DNA from: Deltaproteobacteria bacterium
GTDB lineage: Bacteria; Myxococcota_A; Polyangia; GCA-2747355; JADLHG01
DNA length: 64,000 nucleotides
Assembly: GCA_020848905.1 (NCBI GenBank)
Contig: JADLHG010000004.1
Coordinates: forward strand, 62,001-126,000
Direction of reading: 5' to 3'
Positions 28,478 through 37,445 of the stretch are shown piece by piece. Made by a program: the position numbers and the translations under genes. The notes beneath the pieces were generated by a model that was not told where the DNA came from, did not search any database, and saw nothing but the letters and a program-made list of their open reading frames with translations. Within the stretch, counting starts at the first letter, position 1. The number at the start of each line of letters is the position of its first letter.

Positions 28478-30784
28478 TCACCGTTTGAGACAGGTGCCCG
28501 TCGAGCCGTCGGGGCACAGGCAGTCCGTCGTGGCGTTGAAGGCTGTCGGGATCTTCCACGCCGACGCGGGGACGCTGACCTTGCCCGTAGCGGGCAGCTT
28601 CGCCCCCGTCGACATCTGGTAGTTCGCTCGCACGCAGGCCATGGTGAAGTTGCCGTAGTCCTCCGGGTTGTCGAACGGCACCTCGCCGAAGTAGAGGTAG
28701 ATGTTGTTCCAGCCCGCTTCCGTCTCCGTCAGCCCGGCCTTGGGGGTCACGAGCTGGACGTTCTCGACGCGGAAGCTGTAGCAGGTGATGTGGGCCTGAC
28801 GGGCGCAGGCTTTCTCTTCGCCCGGCACGTCGGGGACCTTTTGGCAGGTCCACTTGCTCGTGCACGCCCCCTGCTTGCAGGTCTCCCCGGGGCGCTGGCA
28901 CTCCGTATCGGTCTTGCACGGCGCGACGGTGGAGCAGCCTCCGTCGTCGGCGCAGCGACAGTACCCCTGTCCGCAGGTCCCCTTGGGGCAATCCTCGTCC
29001 TTCGCGCAGGTCAGGCCCTGCAGCTGGATCCCCGTGCCGGTGCGCTGCACGTCGTACCGGTAGCTGGCGCGCGAGCGATGCGACGCGTCGTCGGCGCGAG
29101 GGTCGGTGTGCAGCCGGATCTCGTCTCCCGAGGGCATGCCGTCCACGTCAAGGTCCCCCTCCACGTCCTTCGGGTCGGTGGGATTCGTGCCGAAGCGGAC
29201 CTCGACGCCGTCGGGGATCCCGTCCGCATCGGTGTCGAAGAGGTCCTTGTTGGTGCCGAGGAAGCGCTCCTCGCAGTCGTAGAGCCCGTCCCCGTCGCTA
29301 TCGTCCAGCTTGCCGTCCCCGTTCGCGTCGCTCGCGGCCATGGAGCAGTCGGCATCCTTGGGGTCCAGGGTGTCCCACCCCGAGCTGCGGAAGAAGTGCT
29401 CGAGCGTGTCGCTGAACCCGTCCCCGTCGGTGTCCAGCGAGGCGGCGTTGGTCCCGGCGTTCAGCTCGGCCTTGTCGCTCAGGCCGTCCCCGTCGCTGTC
29501 CGGAATCACGGCCCCGTCGGCCGGCTGCGCGTTCAGGTTGGTGGCGATGAAGTTCTTCAGCCGGTAGACGCGCCGGAGCGTCGAGAAGTCCACGTGGAGG
29601 AAGTTGATCTCCTCGCCGTTAGGGAAGTTGCGGAAGGTCCCCTTGCCCACGTCGGCCATCTGCTTGAGCAGGAAGGTGGCCTGCTCCTGGGCCCACGAGG
29701 GGTTCTGACCGGCGAGGTAGGCCGAGTGAAAACGCACGTCCCCGACGTGGTAGATGGCCTTGAGCCCCATGATCTCCTTCACGCGCCGGAGGATGCGCGT
29801 GTCCACGTTGTACTCGGTCATCACGTTCGGATCGCCGCCGGGCCCGAGGAGGTCCTTCTGGAGGTCGGCCGGGATGGTGTCCCAGTCGTCGCCGTCGTTG
29901 ATGTGCGGGTCCGGCTGCCCGTCGGAGAGGAAGACGACGACGTACTTGCTGCGGGCCACGGCCCCGGCGTTCGAGCGCTGCATCTCGGACATGTCGCGCG
30001 ACAGGACGTTGAAGGCCATCGTCAGGGCCCCCTCGTAGTCGGTGACGCTGCCGCCGTTCGTGATCTGCGGCAGCGCGGTCACGAGCTCCTTCGCATCGCT
30101 CGTGAACCCCTCCACGCCGTTCGGATTCAGCGTGAGGGTCTGCTTGGCCGACCCGAACCGGATGAGCGCGAACTCGACGCCGGGGTCGAGGTGCTTGCCG
30201 CAGATGCCGTTCATGCACTGGTCGTTCGGATTGGGGCAATCGGGGCAGGTCTTCTCGCCGGAGGTGCACCCGGGCTTCTTCACGTCGCAGGTGGGGGCGC
30301 AGACGCCGTTCGTCTGGGTCGGCGGAGGGCACGCGGCCACGCCCTTGCACGGGGGCGCCTTGCAGCAGTCGGGGCCGACGCAGAGACCCGCCGCGCCGCA
30401 CGGGCCACAGCCGACCTTGCCCTTCTCGCAGCCGGCGGTGCCCGTGTTGCAGTAGGTGTTCGTGACCTGCACTCCGAGGTCGATGAACTTCGTGATCACC
30501 TGCCGGATGGCGCGGTTGCGCCCGGTGTTGGCGGTGGTGTCGAGGATCGTCGCGTCGATCGGGTCGTTGATGTTCATGCTCTGCGAGGTGTCGATGACGA
30601 AGAGCACCTTCAGCGGGAAGACCAGGTCGGAGGGATCGGAGGTGCAGAAGTTGCCCGTGAGCTCGAGGCGGTTGTCGTAGACCGCGGTGGAGATGTCGAC
30701 GTTGCGGACCAGGTCCACCTCCGAGCAGGCCAGGTGGAACGAGGAGACCGTCGCCCCGAGCAGAGCCAGGAAGCGGAGCCTCAT
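28478..30784 (-). CDS. VWA-domain exported protein with Cys-rich segment and TSP3 calcium repeats (paralog 1)
   Basis: 768 residues. The N-terminal signal ends at HLAC, a probable but non-ideal lipobox. The VWA domain (about 45-400) has the MIDAS motif DTSQS and contains a large Cys-rich insertion (about 110-200, roughly 20 Cys). Next come thrombospondin type-3/EF-like repeats (DSDGDGLSDKAEL, DTDGDGFSD, DADGIPDGVE), a second Cys-rich stretch (CAKDEDCPKGTCGQGYC) and a C-terminal beta module with IYLYFGEVPF and GNFTMACVRANYQ. The last module recurs in the proteins at 30781 and 55332. Start ATG overlaps the stop of the upstream paralog (ATGA). Predicted extracellular, calcium-dependent, possibly adhesive. 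Confidence 0.82.
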   Translation of the reverse strand: MRLRFLALLGATVSSFHLACSEVDLVRNVDISTAVYDNRLELTGNFCTSDPSDLVFPLKVLFVIDTSQSMNINDPIDATILDTTANTGRNRAIRQVITKFIDLGVQVTNTYCNTGTAGCEKGKVGCGPCGAAGLCVGPDCCKAPPCKGVAACPPPTQTNGVCAPTCDVKKPGCTSGEKTCPDCPNPNDQCMNGICGKHLDPGVEFALIRFGSAKQTLTLNPNGVEGFTSDAKELVTALPQITNGGSVTDYEGALTMAFNVLSRDMSEMQRSNAGAVARSKYVVVFLSDGQPDPHINDGDDWDTIPADLQKDLLGPGGDPNVMTEYNVDTRILRRVKEIMGLKAIYHVGDVRFHSAYLAGQNPSWAQEQATFLLKQMADVGKGTFRNFPNGEEINFLHVDFSTLRRVYRLKNFIATNLNAQPADGAVIPDSDGDGLSDKAELNAGTNAASLDTDGDGFSDTLEHFFRSSGWDTLDPKDADCSMAASDANGDGKLDDSDGDGLYDCEERFLGTNKDLFDTDADGIPDGVEVRFGTNPTDPKDVEGDLDVDGMPSGDEIRLHTDPRADDASHRSRASYRYDVQRTGTGIQLQGLTCAKDEDCPKGTCGQGYCRCADDGGCSTVAPCKTDTECQRPGETCKQGACTSKWTCQKVPDVPGEEKACARQAHITCYSFRVENVQLVTPKAGLTETEAGWNNIYLYFGEVPFDNPEDYGNFTMACVRANYQMSTGAKLPATGKVSVPASAWKIPTAFNATTDCLCPDGSTGTCLKR

Positions 30785-32730
30785 GGGAGGGGCGCTCCGA
30801 CGCAGGGGTCCTTGGTCGGGTCCGAGGCCGCATCGGCACGCGCCTTCATCAGCTCGTGCAGCGGCATGAACTTCGCGGCCGGGACGTGCACCTTGCCGTC
30901 GGCCGGGAACTTGAAGTTCGGCGTCACGTACTGCGCGCGCACGCAGGCGGCCTTGAAGTTGCCGAAGTCGCGGGGGTCGTCCGCGGGGCCTTCACCGAAG
31001 TAGATCATGATCTCATTGTACCCCAAGCTGCCCGCTCGATTCTTGCCGAGGGTGGTCACCAGCCGGACCTGCTTGACGCTGAAGTCGTAGCAGCGCCTCC
31101 GGTCCGGCCTCTCGGCCTGCTCGTGCACGTCGTAGAGGTACTTGAGCTCGGCGTGCACCTCGGGGTCCGCCACGGTCGGGCTGGAGTGCGTGTTGATCTC
31201 CTCGCCGGAGAGCTTGCCGTCGAAATCTACGTCCAGCTTGCTGTCGTCCCGCGTCGGGTCGGTCCCCGCAAAGAACTCGACTCCGTCGGGGATGCGGTCG
31301 CGGTCGGTGTCGGGCACCTTGGGGTCGGTGCCGACGATCTTCTCCTCGCAGCTATTGAGGCCGTCTCCGTCCAGGTCCACGCGCTCGGAGGGCGGGCAGG
31401 GCTTGGCGGGGATGTTGGCCTTGCCCGGGTCGAAGCCGGCTTTGTAGCGGTCGAGCTCGAGCTTGTCGTTGTAGCCGTCGTTGTCGCTGTCCGCGGACTG
31501 CTCGTTCATCTCGAGCTTCGCCTCGAACTCGGACAGGTCGTCCACCCCGTCACCGTCGGAGTCCACCACCAGCTTGTTCACCCACGGGCGCGCGCTCGGG
31601 TTCGTGACGATGAAGTTGGTCATGCCGAAGGGGCGCGCCACCGACGAGTAGTTGATGTCGAGGAAGTCGATCGACTGGCCGGAGGTGAAGTTGCGGAAGA
31701 GACCTCCGCCCGCCTTGGCCATGGCGCGGAGCACGCGCTCGGACTTGACCGGGTCGGCGCTGAAGAGGTCGAGAATGACCTGGGGCAGGCCGGCGACGAA
31801 GAGGAAGGCCGTGTGCATGCGGATCTCGCCCACCCCGTACTGTTTGCCGAGGTCGATGATCTCGGTGACCTTCTGCACGATCTGCGTCTCGGTGTTGTAG
31901 GCCTTACAGGGTTCCGCCATCGACGGATACCACTGCTGCATGTTCTTGCAGAGCTGGCCGCTCACGTTGAAGTTGTCGCACCAGCGGTCGCGGGGGACGT
32001 CGCACCAGCTATCTAGCACCACGCCCGGGATCCCGAGGTCCTGGACGTCGTTACCGCAGCCCTCCTTGCAGACGGGGTCCGGGGCGCCGTCGGAGACGAA
32101 GATCACGACGTACTTGGTGCGGATGCGGTCTACGGGGTTCGACTCGACCATGTCCCGCTCGAGGAGCTGGTAGGCGGACGTGAGCGCCCCCTGGTAGTCC
32201 GTGGTGATGTCCGCCTGGGCCAGCCCCGCGATGGCGGTGTTCAGCACGGCCGGGTTGTTCGTGAAGCCTTCGGAGCCGGAGGTGGCCGACCCGTTGATCG
32301 TCACGCGGCCGTTGAAGCGAACCATCGCGAAGGAGACCGCCGGGTTGTTCTTGAAGCGGTCGACTACCTTCTGCACGGCCGTCTGGCGGCCCGGGTTGGC
32401 GGCGCCCGCGCAGAGCTGCGCGCAGTTGGGGACAGCCCCCGTGCCCTGGCAGCTCGCCATGCACTCGGCCTGCGCGTTGATGGCGTTGCCCTGCGCGTCG
32501 GTGGTGGTGTTGGCGTTCGACGGATCGGTGAACTGCATCGAACCGGAGCAGTCCACGATGAAGAGGATCTTGACCGGGAAGACGGCTTCCGTGGGGTCGG
32601 CGGTGCAGACGTCCCCCGTGATGTCGAGCCGATCGTCCACGACCTTCTGCTGCGTGTCGTCGAGGGGCTGAAGCCCGGCATCGGAACACGCCACGCAGAC
32701 CGGAAGCACGACTGCCCAGATCCTTCTCAT
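30781..32730 (-). CDS. VWA-domain exported protein with TSP3 calcium repeats (paralog 2)
   Basis: 649 residues from the ATG at 32730, which has GGAGGT four bases upstream. The signal peptide ends at CVAC, a possible lipobox. The VWA domain begins with FPVKILFIVDCSGSM (intact MIDAS DxSxS) and includes insertions with paired Cys. Calcium repeats follow (DSDGDGVDDLSEF, DSDNDGYNDKLEL, DLDGDGLNSCEE, DTDRDRIPDGVE). The C-terminal module has YNEIMIYFGEGP and GNFKAACVRAQYV, homologous to paralog 1. Translationally coupled to paralog 1 by a 4-base overlap. A terminator at 32803-32842 separates it from the TSP3 gene upstream, so it probably has its own promoter between 32731 and 32802. Confidence 0.82.
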   Translation of the reverse strand: MRRIWAVVLPVCVACSDAGLQPLDDTQQKVVDDRLDITGDVCTADPTEAVFPVKILFIVDCSGSMQFTDPSNANTTTDAQGNAINAQAECMASCQGTGAVPNCAQLCAGAANPGRQTAVQKVVDRFKNNPAVSFAMVRFNGRVTINGSATSGSEGFTNNPAVLNTAIAGLAQADITTDYQGALTSAYQLLERDMVESNPVDRIRTKYVVIFVSDGAPDPVCKEGCGNDVQDLGIPGVVLDSWCDVPRDRWCDNFNVSGQLCKNMQQWYPSMAEPCKAYNTETQIVQKVTEIIDLGKQYGVGEIRMHTAFLFVAGLPQVILDLFSADPVKSERVLRAMAKAGGGLFRNFTSGQSIDFLDINYSSVARPFGMTNFIVTNPSARPWVNKLVVDSDGDGVDDLSEFEAKLEMNEQSADSDNDGYNDKLELDRYKAGFDPGKANIPAKPCPPSERVDLDGDGLNSCEEKIVGTDPKVPDTDRDRIPDGVEFFAGTDPTRDDSKLDVDFDGKLSGEEINTHSSPTVADPEVHAELKYLYDVHEQAERPDRRRCYDFSVKQVRLVTTLGKNRAGSLGYNEIMIYFGEGPADDPRDFGNFKAACVRAQYVTPNFKFPADGKVHVPAAKFMPLHELMKARADAASDPTKDPCVGAPLP

Positions 32731-32802
32731 CGAGACCTCCTCGAGTACGACGCGTCTTCGCGAGGCTGGATTCCGCCCAACGTGGGCGAAGGACCGACAA
32801 CG

Positions 32803-32842
32803 AAAAAACCCCTGCCGACCCGGGGAGCCGGGCCGGCAGGGG
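32803..32842 (-). terminator. Rho-independent terminator of the TSP3 MYXO-CTERM gene
   Basis: Read on the minus strand, CCCCTGCCG pairs with CGGCAGGGG (32842-32834 with 32817-32809), with further G/C pairing inside, and is followed directly by six T. It lies 27 bases after the stop at 32870 and is the clearest terminator in the window, together with the one after the tRNA. Confidence 0.9.
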
Positions 32843-32869
32843 TGGAGCACTGTCCGAACGGGACCAAGC

Positions 32870-34183
32870 TTACCGCTTGCGGCGCACCAGGACCAGAGCC
32901 AGCAGGCCGAGGAGCATCAGACCCGTGGTCGCACCCGCCGCCGTGTTGCCACCCACGGAGCAGCCGCCCTGGGACTCACCCGCCGCCACCACCGTCATGA
33001 CGTACTGGTTCGCCTTCGGGAAGGCCGCGTTCACCGTGTCCGCGAAGACCATCTCGCCCACGAGGCGAATCTTGTACTCACCCGGCTTGTCCGGGGTGAA
33101 GGTCGCGACGTTCCCCTTCAGGTAGAAGTACTCGTAGGGGCTCGACTGACGGACCGTACCCTGGGGGTTCTCGACCGTCGCGGTGGAGCCGGCCGGCTTC
33201 GACTCGACGATCCACTTGTAGCGGATGGCCGTGTCGGCGCGGTTCGCGAAGAGGCGGAGGCGAAGCGGGTCGCCCGTGTTCACCTTCGAGTCCGGCGAGT
33301 AGAGCTTGAAGGTCGTGGTCGGGTCGAGGCAGTTCTGCTCGTCGCGGCCCACGGTGTAGCAGAACCGGTTGTCGCAGGCGTCGCCCTTGCCGTCGCGGTC
33401 CGCGTCCACCTGGGCCGGGTTCGCCGTGGCGAGGCAGTTGTCCTTCGCGTTCACCACGCCGTCGTTGTCCTGGTCGGGGTCACACAGGTCGCCGATCCCG
33501 TCCTTGTCCGCGTCCTTCTGGTCCACGTTCCCGACCGCCGGGCAGTTGTCCTTGCTGTCGAGGATGTTGTCCTTGTCCTGGTCGGCGTCGCAGGCGTCGC
33601 CGTACAGGTTCGGGTCGGTGTTCTTCTGGTCCGGGTTGGCCACGAGCGGGCAGTTGTCCTTGACGTCGAGGACGCCGTCGTTGTCGTCGTCGGTGTCACA
33701 GGCGTCGCCGTTGCCGTCCTTGTCGCCGTCCATCTGCGCGATGTTGGAGACGAGCGGGCAGTTGTCGGCGGCGTTCAGCTTGCCGTCGTTGTCCTGGTCC
33801 GTGTCGCACTGATCGCCGATGCCGTCACCGTCGATGTCCGCTTGCTTCGGGTCCGCCGCCTTGGGGCAGGCGTCGCACGAGTCACCGATGCCGTCGCCGT
33901 CCGCGTCGGCCTGGCCCTTGTTGGCCACGAAGGGGCAGTTGTCGAAGTCGTCCTCGGCGCCGTCGGCGTCGAAGTCGTCCGCGTACTGATAGGTGTCGCC
34001 CTCGTCCGTGTTGTTGACGAGGATCGATCCGCCGCAGCCGCAGCCGCAGCCACCGCCCGAGGTGTCGGGGGTCCCGCACTTCCCGCCGCTACACTCGCCG
34101 CCCGCCGCATACGCCGTGCCCGAGGGCAGTACCAGCAGCCCAACTCCTGCGAGGGCTGCAACGACCAGAAGCTTCCGTACCAT
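32870..34183 (-). CDS. Thrombospondin type-3 repeat protein with MYXO-CTERM anchor
   Basis: 437 residues from the ATG at 34183, supported by AAGGAGGAG upstream. Signal peptide (VVAALAGVGLLVLPSGTAYA), then a Gly/Cys-rich GGGCGCGCGG patch, then at least seven calcium-binding TSP3 repeats of the form DxDxDGxGDxCDxCP (residues ~80-275). A beta-sandwich domain follows (KVNTGDPLRLRLFANR ... GEYKIRLVGE) that looks Ig/PKD-like. The end has GGCSVGG, a hydrophobic helix (GLMLLGLLALVLV) and RRKR, a MYXO-CTERM signal. It should be exported, calcium-stabilised and attached to the cell surface. Monocistronic with its own terminator and strong ribosome binding site, consistent with high expression. Confidence 0.88.
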   Translation of the reverse strand: MVRKLLVVAALAGVGLLVLPSGTAYAAGGECSGGKCGTPDTSGGGCGCGCGGSILVNNTDEGDTYQYADDFDADGAEDDFDNCPFVANKGQADADGDGIGDSCDACPKAADPKQADIDGDGIGDQCDTDQDNDGKLNAADNCPLVSNIAQMDGDKDGNGDACDTDDDNDGVLDVKDNCPLVANPDQKNTDPNLYGDACDADQDKDNILDSKDNCPAVGNVDQKDADKDGIGDLCDPDQDNDGVVNAKDNCLATANPAQVDADRDGKGDACDNRFCYTVGRDEQNCLDPTTTFKLYSPDSKVNTGDPLRLRLFANRADTAIRYKWIVESKPAGSTATVENPQGTVRQSSPYEYFYLKGNVATFTPDKPGEYKIRLVGEMVFADTVNAAFPKANQYVMTVVAAGESQGGCSVGGNTAAGATTGLMLLGLLALVLVRRKR

Positions 34184-34520
34184 GGTGGCTCCTCCTTCTT
34201 GGTGAGTCAGACAGTGCATCCGTCGGGGGATTAATGCGAAGCGCGGGCCAACCCGGCCATGCCTCTCAAGTGCGCGAAATCCTGTAGGGCAGGGGGCCGA
34301 GCGCGGGCGTCGCGGGGGGGCGACGCCACGTCCGGTTGTAGAGTCTGCTCCACAGACTCTTGGGCGAACGGGGAGGCCTCGGGGAAAGAGCTAATGAAGG
34401 CAATGAGATAGCTGTGCACGGGGGTCGTAGAATGGACCCCCCACCTGCGGGGTGTGGCCTTCTGAGATGAGCTAAATATTGGATTTTGCAGAGGACGAAG
34501 GCCGGCCCGCCGGGGGGTGG
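34184..34520. other. Non-coding region upstream of the TSP3 gene
   Basis: 337 bases between the TSP3 protein start and the end of the next lipoprotein gene, both on the minus strand. It should hold the TSP3 promoter. I see no reading frame with a ribosome binding site. A perfect 8-bp inverted repeat is listed separately. The segment 34470-34490 is locally AT-rich (AGCTAAATATTGGATTTTG). Confidence 0.5.
34340..34360. repeat. Perfect inverted repeat, possible operator or RNA hairpin
   Basis: AGAGTCTG (34340-34347), loop CTCCA, CAGACTCT (34353-34360). There is no T run on either side, so it is not a standard terminator. It lies ~160 bases upstream of the TSP3 gene start and could be an operator or leader structure. 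Confidence 0.45.
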
Positions 34521-35012
34521 TCACTGCTTCTTGACGACTTCCACCCGCAGGTCGTAGCGGCAGGTGGCGTCCGAGTAGATCTCCATCAGGTGGTCCCCGG
34601 GCTCGGTGACCGCGTGCTCGATCTCCAGGACCTGGTCGCGGCCCGCCTTCTCGAAGATGTCGCCGGTCAGCTTGTCCTTGGAGCTCTGGTAGCGGTACTG
34701 GTCCGCGCAGCCGGGCTCGAACCACGAGACGGTCGTTTCGGTGCCGGGGGAGAGCCGCTCCTCGAGGAAGACCAGCACCCGGATCACCCAGTCGCCGGGC
34801 GTGGTCTCCACGAGGAACTTGCGCGAGCCGGGGAAGTTCCCGCGGAGGTACTGCTCCTCGCGCAGCACGCAGCCGGCGTACTTGCCCTTGCACACCGGGT
34901 ACACGCCGTCGCAGAGGAGCTCGTCGCGCCCGCTGATGAAGGAGGCCTCTGAGGTGGTGGGCAGGCAGCCTGCGAGGCCGAGGAGAGCGAAGGCGAGGGC
35001 GACCGGCCGCAT
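34521..35012 (-). CDS. Small lipoprotein, unknown
   Basis: 163 residues from the ATG at 35012. Signal peptide with lipobox LAGC. The mature part has three or four Cys in the first half (LLCDGVYPVCKGKYAGC, FEPGCADQY) and a C-terminal strand set (DQVLEIEHAVTEPGDHLMEIYSDATCRYDLRVEVV) resembling one PPC-like sandwich. In-frame codons further upstream would overlap the divergent gene at 35166 and have shadow composition. Exported and probably disulfide-bonded. No function assigned. Confidence 0.7.
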   Translation of the reverse strand: MRPVALAFALLGLAGCLPTTSEASFISGRDELLCDGVYPVCKGKYAGCVLREEQYLRGNFPGSRKFLVETTPGDWVIRVLVFLEERLSPGTETTVSWFEPGCADQYRYQSSKDKLTGDIFEKAGRDQVLEIEHAVTEPGDHLMEIYSDATCRYDLRVEVVKKQ

Positions 35013-35165
35013 CGTTCGCAGTGTACGGCAGCGGCTCCGTCGGGGCAAGCGAGCCGGGGTGCCACGAACAGCCCGCCGCGAGCACGCCGCCGCGTGGATC
35101 GCCGCTCGCCGAACGTCCGTCGAACGCCTTGACGCGACGACCGCACCCTCGGATGATCGACCCTC

Positions 35166-35735
35166 ATGCGACGGCGCGTCTTCCTCCGCTACGCAGCGGG
35201 TCTCCCGCTCCTCGGGGTCGCAGGGTGCAAGCGACGGCCAGCGCCTCCTGCGCCCGGTCCGAAGTGCGCCCCGGTCTCCGCGGACGCGACGCCTGCGCCG
35301 CTCTCGCCCCACGAGCGGGGCACGCTCGAGGCCGTGTGCGCGCGGGTGCTGCCCACGGACGAGGAACCCGGCGCGACCGAGGCGGGCGTGACCGCGTACA
35401 TCGAGTCGCAGCTCCAGGTGCCGCCGGCGAACAGCTTTCGGCACAACTTCAGCGTCGCGCTGAAGCGCATCGACGGCCTCGCCCGACGCCAGGGGCGCCC
35501 GTTCGCGGAGCTGGCTCCCGAGGCGCAGGACGGCGTGCTCCGGCAGTTCCAACGGCTCCGGCTCAGCCGCACGGCCACGGGAAGCCACTTCATGCGGGTG
35601 CTGGTGTCGCTGGTGCTCGAGGGATTTCTGAGCGACCCGGTCTACGGTGGAAATCGCAATGAGGCGGGCTGGAAGGTGGTGCGCTTCGAACCCATGGAGC
35701 CGCGTCCGCGCTGCCCCTACCGGGGACGGGGATGA
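35166..35735 (+). CDS. Gluconate 2-dehydrogenase subunit 3-like protein, Tat lipoprotein
   Basis: 189 residues. N-terminus MRRRVFLRYAAGLPLLGVAGC combines a twin-arginine motif (RRVFL) with a lipobox (VAGC), so it is probably exported folded and lipidated. The body (LSPHERGTLEAVCARVLPTDEEPGA..., LRQFQR, FMRVLVSLVLEGFLSDPVYGGN) matches the small gamma-type subunit (subunit 3 family) of membrane-bound GMC dehydrogenases. That subunit carries its FAD partner through the Tat pathway. Its stop overlaps the next gene's ATG by 4 bases (ATGA), as expected for subunits of one complex. Confidence 0.82.
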   Translation: MRRRVFLRYAAGLPLLGVAGCKRRPAPPAPGPKCAPVSADATPAPLSPHERGTLEAVCARVLPTDEEPGATEAGVTAYIESQLQVPPANSFRHNFSVALKRIDGLARRQGRPFAELAPEAQDGVLRQFQRLRLSRTATGSHFMRVLVSLVLEGFLSDPVYGGNRNEAGWKVVRFEPMEPRPRCPYRGRG

Positions 35736-37444
35736 CCGAGGCGCGCTGGGCCACGCCGCTCGGACCCGACGTGGCGCACGGGGGCGAGGTGGACGCCTGC
35801 GTGATCGGTAGCGGCGCCGGCGGTGCGCCCGTGGCGATGACCCTCGCCCGCGCCGGGTATCGGGTCGTGGTGCTCGAGAAGGGGCCGGCCTACGACGCGC
35901 GGGATTTCCTTCGCGACGAGCTTCGCACCTCGCGGCGGGACTTCTTCGTCCCGGCGGTGACCGAGGAGCCGCACGTCAAGGTCGAGGCCGACGGCCGCGC
36001 AAGGAAGACGAACGAGGCGTGGACCGCCAACTGCGTGGGCGGCGCGACCGTGCACTTCAGCGGGTTCACCTATCGGCTGCACCCCGAGGACCTTCGGCTG
36101 CGGTCGCTCCTCGGGCCCGTCGAGGGGAGCACGCTCACCGACTGGCCGATCACCTTCGAGGCGCTCGAGCCCTACTACGAGCGGGCCGAGGTGGAGCTCG
36201 GCATCTCGGGGGTCGCGGGAAGAAACCCCTTCGAGCGCCGGCGTCGTCCGTACCCGTTGCCGCCGCTCCCCGAAAACGGCATGGCCGAGCTCGTGGACCG
36301 CGCCTGCGCCGAGCTCGGACTCCACAGCTACCCGACCCCGCGCGCGCTCCTCTCCGAGGCCTGGCAGGGGCGGGCCGCGTGCCGGCGCACCTTCTTCTGC
36401 GGGAGCTACGGGTGCGAGACGGGGGCCAAGTCCTCGGCGCTCGCCGCGCTCTTGCCCAAGGCGCTCGCGACCGGTCGCTGCCAGATCCGGCCCCTGTGCA
36501 TGGTGCACCGGCTCGAGACCGACGCCTCGGGCCGGGTGGTGGGGGTGCGCTACTTCGACCCGCAGGGACGCGAGCAGCGCCTGCGCGCGGCGGTGGTCGT
36601 CGTCGCGTGCTCGGCCGTGGAGTCGGCGCGGCTGCTGCTCCTCTCCCGGGGGGCGGCCCATCGCGAGGGCCTCTCCAACGAGACGGGACTCGTCGGGCGG
36701 AACCTGATGTTCGCTGGGTTCGGCGGCGGCGAGGCCGAGTTTCGTCGCGACGACCCGCGCATCTCGGCCATCGACTGGCGCGAGCCGTTCGTCAACCGCT
36801 CGTTTCAGGACCTCTACGTGCTCGACCGGGGGACCGACCGACCCCGCAAGGGGGGCACGGTGGGTTTCCTCCTGCCGCACTACAATCCGATCCACGCCGC
36901 GGAGCAGCTCGCCGTGCTCGGCCGGGCGGAGCCTCTGTGGGGCAAGGCGCTCAAGGACGCGCTCCGGCGGCGCGCCCGAGAGATCCGGGCGCTCGAGTTC
37001 GAGGTCTTTTCCGAGACGCTCCCGACGGCCGGGTCGCGGGTCACCCTCGATCCGGAGGTCAAGGACCGCCGAGGTCTGCCCGTGGCGCGCTTCGAGGTGC
37101 GGCAGCACGCGATGGACCGCGAGGTGAACTCGGTGCTGGTCGACCGCGCCGTGGGGGTGCTGAAGGCGATGAAGGCGAGCGACGTGCGGGTCAGCGCGCG
37201 CGGGCGCCAGACCTACTTCCTGCAGGGCGGCACCTGCCGTTTCGGCGCGGAACCGGAGAGCTCGGTGCTGGACGTGGATTGCCGCTCGCGCACCGCGCCG
37301 AACCTCTTCGTGACCGACGGCAGCTTCATGCCCACGAGCGGTGCCGTGCCGAACACGCTGACCATCGAGGCCAACGCGCTGCGCGTGGCGGACCGCATCG
37401 TTGCGCTCGGCGCGGCGCACGAGCTCTTTCGCCCGCGGCGGTGA
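35732..37444 (+). CDS. GMC-family FAD oxidoreductase (sugar/gluconate-dehydrogenase-like)
   Basis: 570 residues. FAD-binding Rossmann motif IGSGAGGAPVAMTLARAGY followed by VVVLEKG, the covering segment NCVGGATVHFSG, and C-terminal GTCRFG plus DGSFMPTSGAVPNTLTIEANALR, the GMC signatures. It has no signal peptide, consistent with Tat export in complex with the subunit encoded just upstream. It would oxidise an alcohol, sugar or sugar acid and pass electrons to the respiratory chain. The usual third subunit, a multi-heme cytochrome c, is not encoded here. Substrate unknown. Confidence 0.88.
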   Translation: MTEARWATPLGPDVAHGGEVDACVIGSGAGGAPVAMTLARAGYRVVVLEKGPAYDARDFLRDELRTSRRDFFVPAVTEEPHVKVEADGRARKTNEAWTANCVGGATVHFSGFTYRLHPEDLRLRSLLGPVEGSTLTDWPITFEALEPYYERAEVELGISGVAGRNPFERRRRPYPLPPLPENGMAELVDRACAELGLHSYPTPRALLSEAWQGRAACRRTFFCGSYGCETGAKSSALAALLPKALATGRCQIRPLCMVHRLETDASGRVVGVRYFDPQGREQRLRAAVVVVACSAVESARLLLLSRGAAHREGLSNETGLVGRNLMFAGFGGGEAEFRRDDPRISAIDWREPFVNRSFQDLYVLDRGTDRPRKGGTVGFLLPHYNPIHAAEQLAVLGRAEPLWGKALKDALRRRAREIRALEFEVFSETLPTAGSRVTLDPEVKDRRGLPVARFEVRQHAMDREVNSVLVDRAVGVLKAMKASDVRVSARGRQTYFLQGGTCRFGAEPESSVLDVDCRSRTAPNLFVTDGSFMPTSGAVPNTLTIEANALRVADRIVALGAAHELFRPRR

Positions 37445-37445
37445 T

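Noticed and set aside
33369-34010. DNA-level tandem repeats over the TSP3 gene that might suggest a repeat array or CRISPR
   Set aside because: The periodicity follows the protein's Asp-rich TSP3 repeats with diverged codons. There are no identical repeats with unique spacers.
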